Of a stretch of DNA of 64,000 nt, positions 9,872 through 21,813 are shown in pieces; the first letter of the stretch is position 1; the number at the start of each line of letters is the position of its first letter. Made by a program: the position numbers and the translations under genes. The stretch spans positions 7,251,335-7,315,334 of the forward strand of contig CM051020.1 of NCBI GenBank assembly GCA_027704905.1. Reading direction: 5' to 3'. Source of the stretch: Muraenolepis orangiensis. Its lineage: Eukaryota > Chordata > Actinopteri > Gadiformes > Muraenolepididae. The notes under the pieces were generated by a model that worked only from the letters and a program-made list of their open reading frames with translations, was not told where the DNA came from and did no database searches.

Positions 9872-11938
9872 GGAGCGATTGTACTGTCCTAGCTGAGGTG
9901 TCGTAACTTCAACTAGACAGCCAGCCAAACTCCATAAAAAAGGACACAGGAATCGAGATGTAACTTTCTAGCTTCGTATTTTAATTGCAGACTCAATGTG
10001 CATGTCTTAATTAATCAGGAGTGAAACTGCAAAAAAAGCAAAAGGACAACACAATCAACTAAATTAACTCTATAAAAGGATAAGTTGAAATAGCATGATT
10101 GTATTGGTTTCCAGCTGACTATTGTTGGGTAAACGCGTCTCGTCGTGTGTCTCGTCTCTGTAGACTTCCTTGTCCATAGTGTTTAGGAAGATTATCTCTT
10201 CAATGGACGGAGACAGTTTCTGACTTTTTCCTGTTAAACACTGTCCAAGTGTTTTCTCTATGACACTCCTTGGCTTGGAGAGGTTGTCTTGTGGCTCCCC
10301 TGGACTCTGGAACAGTGGGAAGAGCCACTTTCTTATCCTGCACTGGTGGGCAGTTTGTGCGCTGGAAGGCGTAGGACCTCTCCTCTGCCTCGTCCTGCCT
10401 GCCGCTACTGCAATGCCCTCTCCTTTAGTACCCACTTATTGCGGAGAAGGGACAGAGCTCCACCTGGCTCTTCTCAGGCAACGGCGGCTGGGAACGCCAA
10501 AGTAGAGAGCCTGTGTGACTTTGACAGGAGATGGGGTGACCCCCTGCTCTATTTTGTGTTGACAAAAGGAAAAAGAACATTCCAGGATGATTGCTTGTTA
10601 TGATAGTGACATCTGAAAAGGCCGTCAAACTTGATTCATACAGACATCGAGGCCAGTGTGGAAAAGGTTGGGTGTTAAGTTGACAGCTACTTGGCTAGCT
10701 TCATGCATTCACATCTGCATGATAGTGATATTGTTATCAGTATAGCAAGATCACCTAAACATGCATTATCATGTTTACTCATTTGAATCCTTGAACGGAG
10801 GTGTTTCGCTGTTCCGTGAAGACACGCTCGTTTTCCGACAGCAGTTGTTTACATTTCAAAGTCTTCTTCTCTGTCCCTGATTAAACAATAAACGCTAGTC
10901 AATTTAAACCTCACATAAACACCTAACGCTTTATATAGCTTGCTCGTTAGTAACTCCTTTAGAACGTCGTAAGATAACATTAACGTTATTTCTGAAGCAT
11001 ATTACGTAAATACATTGCAAATATATGTTTACTGCAAAATAGGTTTTGAAAATGCATGATTTTATTGGTTTCCGCTTGCACTTGATGATCATTGTCCCGT
11101 GAGGGCACACTAGTATGGAAAACAGTTGTAATTGGCTAGAGTGTCAAAGGTCACGAAAATGCAATGAATTGCTGTCTATCTACTTCAGCAAAGTATTCTT
11201 CTATGCAGACTCACGAGAAGGGCACATGAAGGGCGCATAGGGGGCGCTGTTGAGCACCCCTTGCAATCGCTTATTGACAAATTGGACACACTAAACCCTC
11301 GAAGGTCCCGTGGGAACATGCACATGAAGGACAGAAGTCCGGGGGTGTGTGTTTTGGGTCAGGCCCATATGTTCAATAAACGTCCGCGACTATCCACTAG
11401 GAGACGCATGAACAAAAAATATTTAGAAAATATAGAAATTGCCTCAAAGGCGAAATAAGCATGGTAGAGGTCAGAAGCTAGCTAGCTGGCTGGTTGACTA
11501 ATGGCTCGGGCCAACCTCACTAAATCTCCCAGGCAGAAGTGTGTCACAAAACTGGAGGAGCTCCAAAGGTGCTGGCCAAACCACGACGGTATTTCTTAAG
11601 CGGGCGACACAAGGACAAAAGGTCTGAAGGTCCAAAAAACAATACGATTGCTGTGGGCGCGTATGGATGAGTCATGTTCGCGTACACGAACATGAGTCTA
11701 AAAACCCCAAAAACGGTAAAAGCAAAAACACAGAAATGAAGCCAAAAGGTCTGGTGGGAAAATTTGGAGAGGAGGGGGAGGGGCGCTCCCCTTCCCCGGG
11801 AAGGGGAGCGGCCATCACCAGTGGAGTGAAAAAGTAAAAAGAAGGGAACCGCCGGTCATAGCATACTTCCTGGGGAAGTTGGAGGGCAAGTTTGGCGAGG
11901 TTGTAAGAATAAAATGACATGATGGTGTAGAAACAACA
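9872..11938. other. Intergenic DNA without recognised gene
   Basis: ORFs here are short and carry no recognisable domain. A 20-base phrase (gcatgatt-tattggtttcc) occurs at 10093 and again at 11052, hinting at dispersed repeat material. 'ttcaataaacgtccgcg' at 11370 resembles an LTR polyadenylation region, but no partner LTR was found. Confidence 0.5.
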
Positions 11939-12280
11939 AGATACAAGATACAATGTATTTTTATTGGCCATTTGTAACAAGCACATTGGAATGCTCACTC
12001 CCCATTCCTTCCCGGAGTTTACATCTACAAAACAGGTCCCACAGATCTCCTCAATGCATGGAATTGCACACCCGATGATCTTCTCTGCCGTCCTCACGAC
12101 CCTCGGGGTGGCTTTCTTGTTCTGTGCAGTGGTGTTGCCGTACAACACAGTGACGCCACTCGTCAGGACGCTCTTTACGGTGACACGGAAGAAGTTCACT
12201 AGCCACCTCTGGTCTAACCACATTTTGTACCAATTTTTTTCGCCGCCTCTTGCAACTTGCAAAATTGTGTTACTTGCCAA
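11939..12280 (-). pseudogene. L2-like LINE, 3' end fragment
   Basis: On the minus strand the frame contains SVLTSGVTVLYGNTTAQNKK and VVRTAEKIIG, the conserved C-terminal region after the reverse transcriptase of fish L2-type LINEs. It ends in a tail built from 'caagata' repeats at 11939-11955. Only the last roughly 340 bases of an element are present, as expected for 5'-truncated LINE insertions. Confidence 0.75.
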
Positions 12281-12579
12281 AATCTCTGCAGATCACCGCA
12301 ATGCAGAAATGTTTGAAGGGGGTGGGGCCAGATTTATTTACACAATCAGATTTCCCATTACCTCTTCTCCATTTAGACTCCGCTGGTCTTAACTAACGGA
12401 ATGTTCTGTTTCGCATTGAGTACATCAATGCATGTTACCTTTAATCACCGGTGTGACTGAAGAATACTACCAAAATGTCAACTGACTGTAGGGGTTGGCG
12501 AGAGATGGGGCTGAACCTGAGGTTGGATTCAGGTTTGTAACATGAAATAAACGAGACACACTCACACACAAAATCAGAT

Positions 12580-12580
<1 letters not shown>

Positions 12581-12634
<54 letters not shown>
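12581..12634. repeat. (CA)n microsatellite
   Basis: Pure CA dinucleotide run followed by diverged CA-rich sequence to about 12715. Confidence 0.97.
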
Positions 12635-12638
<4 letters not shown>

Positions 12639-12917
12639 CAGATGCACACGCACATAAACACACATAAACAGACACACATACAAAGACACATATGCACACA
12701 CACACAGTCACACAATCACATGTTGTCATGTACACACTGGCCCTCACTGGCCACTATGTTTATGGATGATGTCGCCTGGGCACCACAAGGACCTAGGTAG
12801 CAAAGATGGAGTTGTTAGAAGGACACAATTAGATCCAGCGCCAGGGAGTAAAGCAGGGTCTCTGGGAAAGCGGACCCAGAGAATGGTGTCGCATACAGGG
12901 GGGTAATTCCTCTGTGT

Positions 12918-13039
<122 letters not shown>

Positions 13040-13307
13040 CCAAGCCTTGATGTCCCTGATTGCCCTCAATCATAGCCTCTGATTGGGTGACGAGATGATG
13101 GAGAGGTCCCAGAGAGATAGAGATAGAGACCGGGTAGGGTCTCTAACCTCACTCCCCGCCCGCACACTAGTTCTCCACTTATTAGGGATCCATTTATATC
13201 TGTCCTCCTCCTGTCTTAGATTCAGTTTGTGTGAGAACAGTGGACGTACACGCATGTTGCTACAGGCACACACAGATAAACGTACATATAGAAGCACACA
13301 CGCACAG

Positions 13308-13694
13308 TGTCACGCCCACTAGGTCGCCTGTTAGGTCGGCCTAACCCTCATTTTAGCTGCAGCCAATCCCTGTCTTCTCTCTGCTAATTGTTGAATTCAA
13401 CTCACCTGCTCGTTCCCATTCATAAACCCCAGCCCTTCAACCACACACTGCAAGATTGCTGCCTACTCCGCATACTTAATTTCCCATATTCCAGTTTCCA
13501 GTTTGTGTTCACCTCCGATGACCCCTGCCTGCCTGGCACCGCTCCCACCTTCCACAACCCCAGCCTGCCTTAAGCCGATCATGCCTTCTAGGACCCTCGT
13601 CTGCCTGGGGCCAATCCGCAGTGCAGAGTGGCTGGGCCGATGTTGCGTTGCCTGGGCACGTTTGTTCACTGATTAAGTGACCTGCTACGTGACA
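13308..13694 (+). repeat. 5' LTR of the nested Gypsy
   Basis: Starts TGTCACGCCCACTAG and ends ...TACGTGACA. It aligns over most of its length with 21814-22140, sharing for example ggtcggccta, attttagctgcagcc, ctctgctaattg and ccttcaaccacacactgc. The two copies are clearly diverged, which points to an old insertion. Confidence 0.75.
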
Positions 13695-13717
13695 ACAAAC
13701 AAACAAAACAACAAATC

Positions 13718-13955
13718 TGGAGGATTGAATCTTATTGGTCACATACATGTAAACATACAGTGAAATGTGTTTTCTGCATTTAACCCATCCTAGTATTAGG
13801 AGCAGTGGGCAGCTATTTATACAGCGCCCGGGGAGCAGTTAGGGTGTCTTCCTCAAGGACACCTCGACAGTTTTTGCTAGGAGGAGCCGGGGATCTAACC
13901 AGCAACCTTCCGGTTGTGAGGCGACCGCTCTACCTCCTGAGCTATACTGCCGCCC
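13718..13955 (-). mobile_element. tRNA-derived SINE, minus strand
   Basis: Read on the minus strand, the 5' head starts gggcggcagtatagctcagg with an A-box-like segment (13930-13950) and a B-box-like ggttagatccc (about 13890-13902). The 3' end reads ...gtgaccaataagattcaatcc. The same tail occurs at 29481-29520 and 50315-50349, so this is a dispersed family. It lies just inside the 5' LTR of the Gypsy element. Confidence 0.85.
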
Positions 13956-14259
13956 AAACTGGCTCTAACAGATAAACCAGAGGACCTTTAACATTTAATA
14001 ACTTTAGTGACTTTACTGTACAATTGGTTATGTGAGCAGTGATTATAGAATTGCAGTGTTTGTCCTCACTTCAGCCCCAATTCCCAAGGTGACGTCACGC
14101 CAAATATCTCTTATCGTATTGGGATTCCCCGAGGGCTGCCGATCCGGAACCTAGTTAGCTTGTACATGCCCCTTTATCCACTGAGGAACACCCCACCGTA
14201 GATGAGATGGAGCCTGCTTGTACTGTTGACTAACTGATCATTTTATTTCCTTCTCCCCT

Positions 14260-15395
14260 CTGTGTCTGGGAAACGGTCACATTGGGGAGGTTTGAATGAG
14301 CCGGTCTATCAGTGAGTCTACCTCGCGTCCTTTGCTAAGTGCCACAATTCTCTGTCTATTGATCTATCTGCTTTAGTTGACTCAGGGGCAGATGAGATCT
14401 GAAGGTAGCACGTCAGTTGGGCTTAGAGCCCATTTCCCTTGAGGAGCCCATGGTGGCCAGGGTGCTGACTGCAATGCCTTATGTTGACTAAAAGACCGCC
14501 CTTAACCTACTACTCTCGGAAAATCACAGGGAAGCCATTACATTTTTTTCTTTCTGTCATAACCACTGTCTCCGTTCCGCTACTGCCCCGTCGCCAATCA
14601 TCTCATCGCCTCCTTCAAAAACCCCAGATCTTTCCACGGTGCACAAAGCAGGTTTTTAAACAAACATTTTGCAATCTCTGCCCCCCCCCATCACCCTTTG
14701 GACTGTGCAATAGACCACCTGCCTGGTGGTCCACTTCCTAGCAGTCTGTTATATAATCTCTCCCGGCCGGAGCGTGAGGCTTTAAAGAGTTATTTAAAGG
14801 AGTCTTTGGCTGCTGGAATAATCTCCTCCTCTTCCCCGGTCGGCACTGGATTTTTCTTTGTAGATAAGTAAGATGCCTATGTCCGTGCATAGATTACTGT
14901 GGTTTTAAACGCCATTACTGTTAAAAATAAGTACCCCCTGCCCCTCATTGACTCCGTTTGTGTCCCTCTTAGCAGGGCTTCAATTTATTTTAAGTTAGAC
15001 TTCTGGAATGCATATTAATAAAATTAAATATCTGGTGATGCCATCTAACGCTCTTGCTGTGTTTCAGGCCTTTTTTCAACAACGTCCTTCGGGACATAAA
15101 CCGCTTTGTATTTATCTATCTTGATGATATTTTGATTATATTTTCTTCGTCCATTGAAGAACCTGAACAACATGTTGTTCAGGTTCTCTAAAGCTTTCTG
15201 AAGAACAACATGTACGTTAAGGCAGAGAAATGTGTTTTTGGTGTCTCCTCTGTTCCCGTGTTGGGTTACAATTTGTGGCTGTAGGATAAGCTGGAGATGG
15301 ATCCCGGAAAGGTGTCCACGATGGCAGAATGGCCTACTTCCTCCAACAAGAAGAAACTGCAGCAGTTTCTTCAATTGTTATCGTCTGTTTATCTG
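14260..15395 (+). pseudogene. Gypsy pol: protease and reverse transcriptase, degraded
   Basis: The three frames together show a Gypsy protease active site (LVDSGAD, near 14372-14395). RT segments follow: LSRPERE near 14760, SLAAGIISSSS, YPLPLIDS, then YLDD at 15117-15128 and VKAEKCVFGVSS near 15217. Stops and frameshifts occur throughout. The sequence ends abruptly near 15395, where LINE 5' sequence begins. Confidence 0.85.
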
Positions 15396-16570
15396 AAATA
15401 ATTGCCAGATCGCTTTCCCACTCTCTGCTTTCACGTGATCACGGCGCTGGAGGAGAGTACACACGTTTCTACGAGCTCCCACAGTTTATTTAGTTTACTT
15501 AGTTTACTTGTAATTTTCGCACTTTTCTTGTATATTTAAGTTACTTTATAGGATTTTAGCAAGTCACCATGTGTGTTATCACATATGATCGTCAAACACT
15601 CTTTGAATTACGGAACAATACAACCACAGACAACGCAACAAACGACTAACCTGCGGAGATCCGGAGGGACAACGGAGAGCGGGGGAGGGGAGCCCCTTCC
15701 CCGACCAGGGCAAAAGCCCCGGGGGGGCAACAACAAACGCGCCCGTCGGAGAGGGTCCCGTGGCGGCCGACTGGTTAGGACACGCCGGAAGGGATGGAAA
15801 CCAGCCCTACTGAGAATTCTCTTTTCCAACATCCAGTCTCTCGCAAACAAGTCAGGTGACGAGTTTTTTACGGAAACGTGGCTGTCCTCCGTGATTCCTG
15901 ACAAAGCAGTGCAACCACCGGGATTCTCTTTGTTTTTCGACCACCTGAACAGCTGAGTCTACGGGGAAGAACAAAGGTGGGGGCCGTATGCTGCTTGGTG
16001 AACAACTGGTGTAAGGATGTTCAGGTGCTTTCACAACACTGCTCATCTCAATTAGTGACAATCAAGTGTCGCCCTTTTTACTTGCTGAGGGAAATCTCCG
16101 CTACTCCCATGGCGATGGTTTACATCCAACCACAGGCTGATGCGAACATCACATTAGATGAGCATTACATCGAAGTTAGCAAACTTCAGAATCACTACCC
16201 TGAGGCAGTCTCCATCGTAGCGGGGGACTTTAACCACTGCAATTTAAAAAGGTATTACCAAAATTCTATCTCATGTCCAACAATACATAACGAGACTCTC
16301 GATCACTGCTATTCCACCATTAAGCATGCTTATCACGCTGTTGCACGGCCGGCTTTCGTCAAATCAGACCACGCCTCCGTGCTTCTACTTCCTGTTTACA
16401 AGCAGAAGTTGAAGTCCACGCCCACAGCTGTAAAGAACGTACGGCGCTGGACAGATGACACCTTACTTTGGTGGACTTCAGAAGCTTCTCATCTCATCTC
16501 GGATCCTGTCCTGTTACAGCCCAACAGTGGTTGGGCAGTTTGTAGTAGAGGTCGACCTTTCAGATGGTGG
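15396..16570 (+). pseudogene. L2-like LINE, 5' half (endonuclease region), plus strand
   Basis: Two plus-strand frames (15573-15956 and 15977-16696) carry the LINE endonuclease domain: FSNIQSLANKSGDEFF and TETWLS; then VYIQPQADANITLDEHY, SIVAGDFNHCNL and VKSDHASVLLLP, which match apurinic-type endonuclease motifs. A frameshift separates the two. Reverse transcriptase is absent: at 16571 the sequence switches to the 3' tail of a LINE on the other strand. The copy is homologous to, but clearly diverged from, the minus-strand element next to it. Confidence 0.8.
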
Positions 16571-19480
16571 AATCAAGTCAAGTCAAGTTTATTGTCACTT
16601 CACAGTTTACACAAGTATAAAGCAGTGAGTGAAAATATTATGTGCAATACCCGACGACAGACAGTAGTTATAAAAAAAATGTACAAAACTGTATAAAGTT
16701 AAATATATAAAATAAAAATGCAATTCATAAAATGCAATATATCGGCACAGAAAAAGAGCAATATGTATATATAAATGTAATAAAATATACATTGTTATAT
16801 GCTATACGCCCTTGTTCAGCAGCCTGATGGCCTGACTGTGGAAGCTATCTCTGAGTCTATTTGTACGGCACTTGATACTGCGGTATCGCCTGCTTGACGT
16901 TAAAAGTGAATACAGTTTGTGGCTGGGGTGGGCATTGTCTTTTATGATGTGTTTGGCCTTGGCCCCACACCGCTGGCTGTATATATCCAGGAGGGAGGGG
17001 AACTGGGCCGTCCGACCCTTTGAAGCGCTCTGCGCTCGAGTGCGGTGCAGTTCCCGTACCAGGCGGTGATACACCCTGTAAGAACACACCTCGATGGTGC
17101 CGGTATAGAATGTTCTCAGGATGCGGGGGTCCATGCTGAATCTCAGACGCCTGAGGAAATACAGGCATTGTTCGAGGAACTTGAAGCTGCTGACCCTCTC
17201 TACTGCAACACCGTCGATGGAGATAGGGCTGTGCTCTCTCTGCTTCCTGTAGTCCACGATCAGCTCCTTGGTCTTCTTAACGTTGAGGGCGAGGCTGTTC
17301 TCCTGGCACCACTGCTCCAGCGATCCAACCTCCTCCCTGTATGCTGTCTCGTCGTTGCCGACGATCAGGCCCATCACTGTCGTGTCGTCAGCAAACTTGA
17401 TGATGACGTTGGAGCTGGGCATAGCCATACAGTCGTGGGTGTAGAGGGAGTAGAGGAGAGGGCTCAGCTTGCATCCCTGGGGGGCTCCCGTGTTGAGGGT
17501 CAGTGGCTCTGAGTTGATGCTGCCCATCAGGAACTATTGTGTTGAACGCTGAGCTGTAGTCCACAAACAGCATTTGCACATAACAGTTCATTCCCTCCAG
17601 GTGGGAAAGGGCAGTGTGTAGGGCCATGGCAATTGCGTCGTCCGTGGATCTGTTTTGACAACATGCAAATTGCCATGGGTCCAGCGTGGCAGGTAACACG
17701 GAGCAAATAAAGTCCTTGACCAACCTCTCGAAGCATTCGCTGACAATCGAGGTGAGGGCTACAGGTCTATAGTCATTCAGGCATGTTACCTAATTGGGTT
17801 GTTTAGGGACAGGCACAATGGTGGACATCTTGAAGACCGCGGGAACAGCCTGGGACAGGGAGAGGTTGATGATGTCTGTAAAGACTCCTGCCAACTGGTC
17901 TGTGCATGCTCTGAGGACGCGACCCGGGATGTCGTCGGGGCCTGCCGCCTTACGCATGTTCAACCGCTTGAAGGTGCGGCGCACATCCGCCTCCGAGATG
18001 TTCAGCAGGCTGGTCTCCTTAGGCGGCGCTGGCTTCGGCGGGCTGCCGTTCATGTCGAACCGAGCGAAAAAAGTATTTAGCTCTCCTGGGAGGGAGGTAG
18101 AGGAGTTCTCTACACAACTGGTTCTCCCTCTGAAGTTCATTATCGTCTGTAGCCCCTGCCACATACCCCTCGCGTCGTGGCTCTTGAATTTCTCCACTCT
18201 GTCCGTTTATTCCTCCTTATTCCCGGAGCCAAAGGTGGCGTTACGCGCGTGTAGGGCAGCGTGAACATCGCCGTTAATCCACGGTTTCTGGTTGGGGTAT
18301 ATCCGAACCGACTTGGTCGGAACAACGTCATCTATGCACTTCTTGATGAACCTGGTGACAGAGGACGCGTACTCGTTGATGTTATTGTCCGAGGCAACGT
18401 GGAACATGTCCCAGTCAGCGCTGTAGCATAGAGTCTGATTGGTCGGACCAGCATTGGACCTCCCTCACAGCGATCGGTTGCTGCTTCAGTCTCTGCCTAT
18501 AGGTGGGGAGTAGCTGGATAGAGCGGTGGTCTGATTTGCCGAATGGTGGGCGGAGGAGGACCTTGTAGCCACCACGGAAGGGAGTGTAGCAGTGGTTTAG
18601 GATCCGCTCACCCCGTGTGTTGCTCGTTATGTGTTGGTAGAACTTCGGGAGAACCTTCTTCAGGTTTGCCTTGTTGAAGTCCCCCGCCACGATGAGGGCA
18701 GCCTCAGGGTGTGCCGACTCCTGTTCGCCCCATACAGTTCCTTCAGCGCTGTGTCCGTGTTGGCTTGTGGGGAAATGTAAACAGCAGTTACCGCTGTAAA
18801 CTCCCGAGGTAGCGAGTATGGACGGCACATAAGCATCAGGTACTCCAGGTCCGGGGAACAGAAAGACTTGAGGGGATGTACATGACTTTGGTTGCACCAA
18901 GATCTGTTTATCATGAGACATACCCCCCCTCCGCAATCTTTACCGGAGAGAGCCCGGTGGACGCCCGGTGGACGGAAAATCCTGTTTGCTCGATAGTTGC
19001 GTCGGTAACCCCCTCCGACATCCATGTCTCCGTAAGGCAGATGATACAGTTGTCCTTAGTTTCCCAGTGGAATACGAGCCTGTAGCTCGCTTAACTTATT
19101 GTCCAGAGACTGTACATTAGCCAGTAGAATGGTGGGTAGTGGGGGGCAATCGGATCGACATCTCAGCCTGACTAGCACGCCGGCTCGCTTCCCTTGCTTC
19201 TTCCTGCGACGCTTGCATGTAATCGTGCCCAAGATGGTCGGAGATAATCCAGCTGTGACTTCGGACGGGACGTCCGAGTCGAAAGGATGAAAAAACTCTG
19301 GTAGGCGGCAAGCGACTGTCGATCTGATCTCCAGAAGTGTGCAAAAGTTATAAATGAACGTGCTGCTAACTTCCTGAACAAAGATAGTCGCGATAAAAAT
19401 AATAAATAACAAAAAACTGCGTTGTCGTGTGGGAGCTTGCGACACGGCAGCCATCTCGTATGGCACCATACTCAGACTCA
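16571..19480 (-). pseudogene. L2-like LINE, near full length, minus strand, frameshifted
   Basis: Reading leftwards from about 19480: endonuclease start (LLANVQSLDNKLSELQARI), VYISPQANTD, IVAGDFNKANLK, KSDHRSIQLLP; then RT with AGPDDIPGRVLRACTDQLAG, TGAPQGCKLSPLLYSLYTHD and catalytic FADD at 17384-17395; then YRSIKCRTNRLRDSFHSQA near the end. The 3' tail carries (tcaag)n at 16571-16590. At least four frame changes show it is inactive. It meets the plus-strand LINE head-on at 16570. Confidence 0.87.
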
Positions 19481-19494
19481 TGAAGCTCCTGAAT

Positions 19495-19543
19495 TGAATC
19501 TCCTGAATTGAAGCTGTTCTGTCACAACACTCACCCTCTGATG
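19495..19543 (+). pseudogene. Gypsy RNase H fragment left of the hAT insertion
   Basis: The bases just before the hAT element read AVLSQHSPSD in the plus frame. This is the Gypsy RNase H segment that precedes the SDGKLHP found on the other side of the hAT element. A short duplication of 'ctcctgaattgaa' (19488-19515) disrupts the sequence before it. Confidence 0.7.
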
Positions 19544-20338
19544 CAGGGGTTCCCAACCTTTTTCACCCAGAGCCCCCCCAAATGACTCCTGTTGGAATTT
19601 GCGCCCCCCCCCCCCCCCCCCCGGACTTTGCCTTTGCTTTTAAAAGTGCACATTCAAAAGAGGCCTCGGTGGCCTTCTGTACATCGCTGCCAGCCCTAAC
19701 AAACTGTTGTTTCTTTATGAAAAAGTCCCGATCACGCCCGACCGTTTCTGGGTGCATGGTCTGTTGGTGTCTCTTCATTTTGCAGGGTTTCATGCTGTCG
19801 TTGGCTAGCTTCTCTCTGCATATCACACACTCTGGGCGGGTTTTGTCCGTTCCCTCCATGAAACCTAAGTTAAGATAGCTCTCTAGGTAGGTCCTCATTT
19901 TCTTTTTGATTGCAGATGAGCTGTCATCTCCTTTACGTTTTTCAGACATTTTTAGACAAAATATTCACCTTATGAAGTTGGTCGCTAGCTAGCAAGCACA
20001 GCAAACTGTTACTACCACGGAAGCTGACACAGTAACGTCAATGTTGGCGCGAATCGGAGGAGTATCAGATTAATTTGTAGAATTTTTATTAAAATTAATT
20101 AATCAATAAATTTCTATATTTTATTGTAATGTAGAGACAAGGCTTTTAGCGACAATCATGTATTGCGTTACAATTATATGTAAAATAAAATAAAAATAAA
20201 AAATAAAAAATAAAAAAAATAAAAAATCGAAATATGATATTAGGCCTCAAATCATCTGAGGCCTGGCGCCCCCCCTGCGATCTTTGGCGCCCCCCCAAGG
20301 GGGGCGCGCCCCCCAGGTTGGGAACCACTGCTCTGATG
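19536..20338 (-). mobile_element. hAT-superfamily DNA transposon with 8-bp target duplication
   Basis: The element spans 19544-20330. Both ends carry the inverted repeat CAGNGGTTCCCAACCT. It is flanked by an exact 8-base duplication, ctctgatg, at 19536-19543 and 20331-20338, the hallmark of hAT insertion. Inside is only a transposase N-terminal fragment (minus strand), so it is non-autonomous. Sub-terminal poly-C/poly-G runs (19603-19622 and 20267-20314) could pair. Confidence 0.92.
19563..19949 (-). pseudogene. hAT transposase N-terminus with BED-type zinc finger
   Basis: The reading frame starts at an ATG (19949) and gives about 128 residues. It has a basic start (MSEKRKGDDSS), then a BED-like finger with CVIC followed about 20 residues later by HQQTMH, as in ZBED/FAM200-type hAT transposases. 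The catalytic RNase H-like domain and dimerisation domain are absent. The last residues are read from the poly-C terminal region and are not meaningful. Confidence 0.7.
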
Positions 20339-20575
20339 GAAAGCTACACCCCTGTGCTTTCCTGTCCTGTAGGCTCTCTCCACCTGAACAGAATTATGAT
20401 GTCGGGAACCGTGAGCTGCTGGCCGTAAAGCAAGCCCTGTAGGAATTGTGGCGCTGGTTGGTGGGGGCCGACCAACCGTTCATTGTCTGAACAGACCATA
20501 AGAACCTGGCCTACATCCAGAAACATGTTTGAACTTTTGTCAGGTCAGATGGGCCTTGTTTTTCGGGAGATTAAA
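20339..20575 (+). pseudogene. Gypsy RNase H region, degraded
   Basis: Continuing in sense from the left flank of the hAT element: SDGKLHPC, RLSPPEQNYDVGNRELLAVK, VGADQPFIV and TDHKNLAYIQKHV, the Gypsy RNase H domain. Several in-frame stops are present. It belongs to the same Gypsy element as 14260-15395. Confidence 0.85.
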
Positions 20576-20599
20576 TTAAATTAAAGACATTTTGTCCCG

Positions 20600-21540
20600 T
20601 CTCCACCCGGTGGAGAAAAAACAGCACAGGCCAAACTTCCTTCTGTCTATCTCCATGGTGTAATGTTGTCACACTGATGTGGGAAAGTCCCTGAACCATC
20701 TGCACTTGACATAACTGCATCAGCTGCAGAAGACCTGTCCAAGAAGTAGAGGATCTGAGAAAGGAAGTACAGGAGTTACTTGTCCAGCGAGAGTTTGCCA
20801 GTGGTTTGATGGCTCCAAAGCAGACATACGATTCTAAACCAGGTTACATTGGACCTTTATTTGTGCTATTCCAGCTAACTTGGACACCATCCTCACCACT
20901 GCTGCAAAGTGAGATGTACTCAACCTAAAAATCTCACTGCACCATGAAAGGCCTGATTTGCATAGCCCCACATGGTGCAGTCACATTTTTCTCCTCACTT
21001 TATGCTCGGTCAGTGAGTGACAAACACTCACAGAAGAAATGACATTCATGCTTGACAAGGGATTTCTCATTAGCGCTTGTGTTAAGTGCAAAATATACTG
21101 CCCACCATTTCTTTCAAAGATAAATCGGATGCCTCCCTACCTGGTTACAGAGCACGACTCGGAGTACATGTGGAATGAGTTATTAGGAGAATCAAACAAA
21201 ACAAATAGTTTATTGACATTATATCCCTTTGCCATGCAGGAAACATTAGCCAAATGTTTACAGTGGCATGCATGGTGTCAAACAACCAAAGAGAGGGGGG
21301 GGAGCCACCTACATGGCAATGTGCTTGCTGTTATGTGCAGACATATTTCACGTGTAGGTACACAAATCTTGTGTTTAAAAATAGTGCTTATTCTTCAGTA
21401 GCCTATGCGTATTAAAAAAATCTAATAAATTCTACCTTCTTTTTTTTTAAGATTGAAAATTTTCCAGACAATTTGGGCGACCCATTTTTAATGTCCAGCA
21501 ACCCACCTGAAGATCATCACCCAGCAGTTGAGAACCACTG
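20600..21540. other. Unassigned segment ending like a hAT terminus
   Basis: No known protein is recognised. The right end (gggcgacccatttttaat ... cagttgagaaccactg, ending 21540) has the style of a hAT terminus. A clear left partner and target duplication were not found. It separates the Gypsy RNase H from the Gypsy integrase and is probably a further insertion. Confidence 0.35.
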
Positions 21541-21589
21541 CCTTACAATAATGCTTTAGACCGGGTAGCCTCTCCTCTGGACTCCTTCT

Positions 21590-21812
21590 CTGGATGAGCT
21601 GGAAGCCATGCTCTGCTGTAAGTCATAACGGTCACCCCTCCTCCTGGATTGTCCAGCTTCCGTCGGTGGAGTACACACAAAATACCCTCTCCAATGCCTC
21701 CCCAAGGAGGTCTCCATTCCTTTGCCCCCTTGGATACCAGCCTCTACTCTTTCCATCTAAAGGAGGAGAAGCAATTGGTACCATCCATTCAAGCCCATGT
21801 GTTGCACTGCCA
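21590..21812 (+). pseudogene. Gypsy integrase C-terminal fragment
   Basis: Reads GHPSSWIVQLPSVEYTQNTL, then SPFLCPLGYQPLLFPS and VPSIQAHV in adjacent frames, the segment of fish Gypsy integrases around '(V)EYAHN...SPF...GYQPPLFP'. It ends at the 3' LTR. Frameshifted and incomplete. Confidence 0.8.
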
Positions 21813-21813
21813 C

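Noticed and set aside
10070..10603. ORFs of about 100-120 codons on both strands
   Set aside because: They overlap each other, have no recognised domain and no supporting splice or expression signal.
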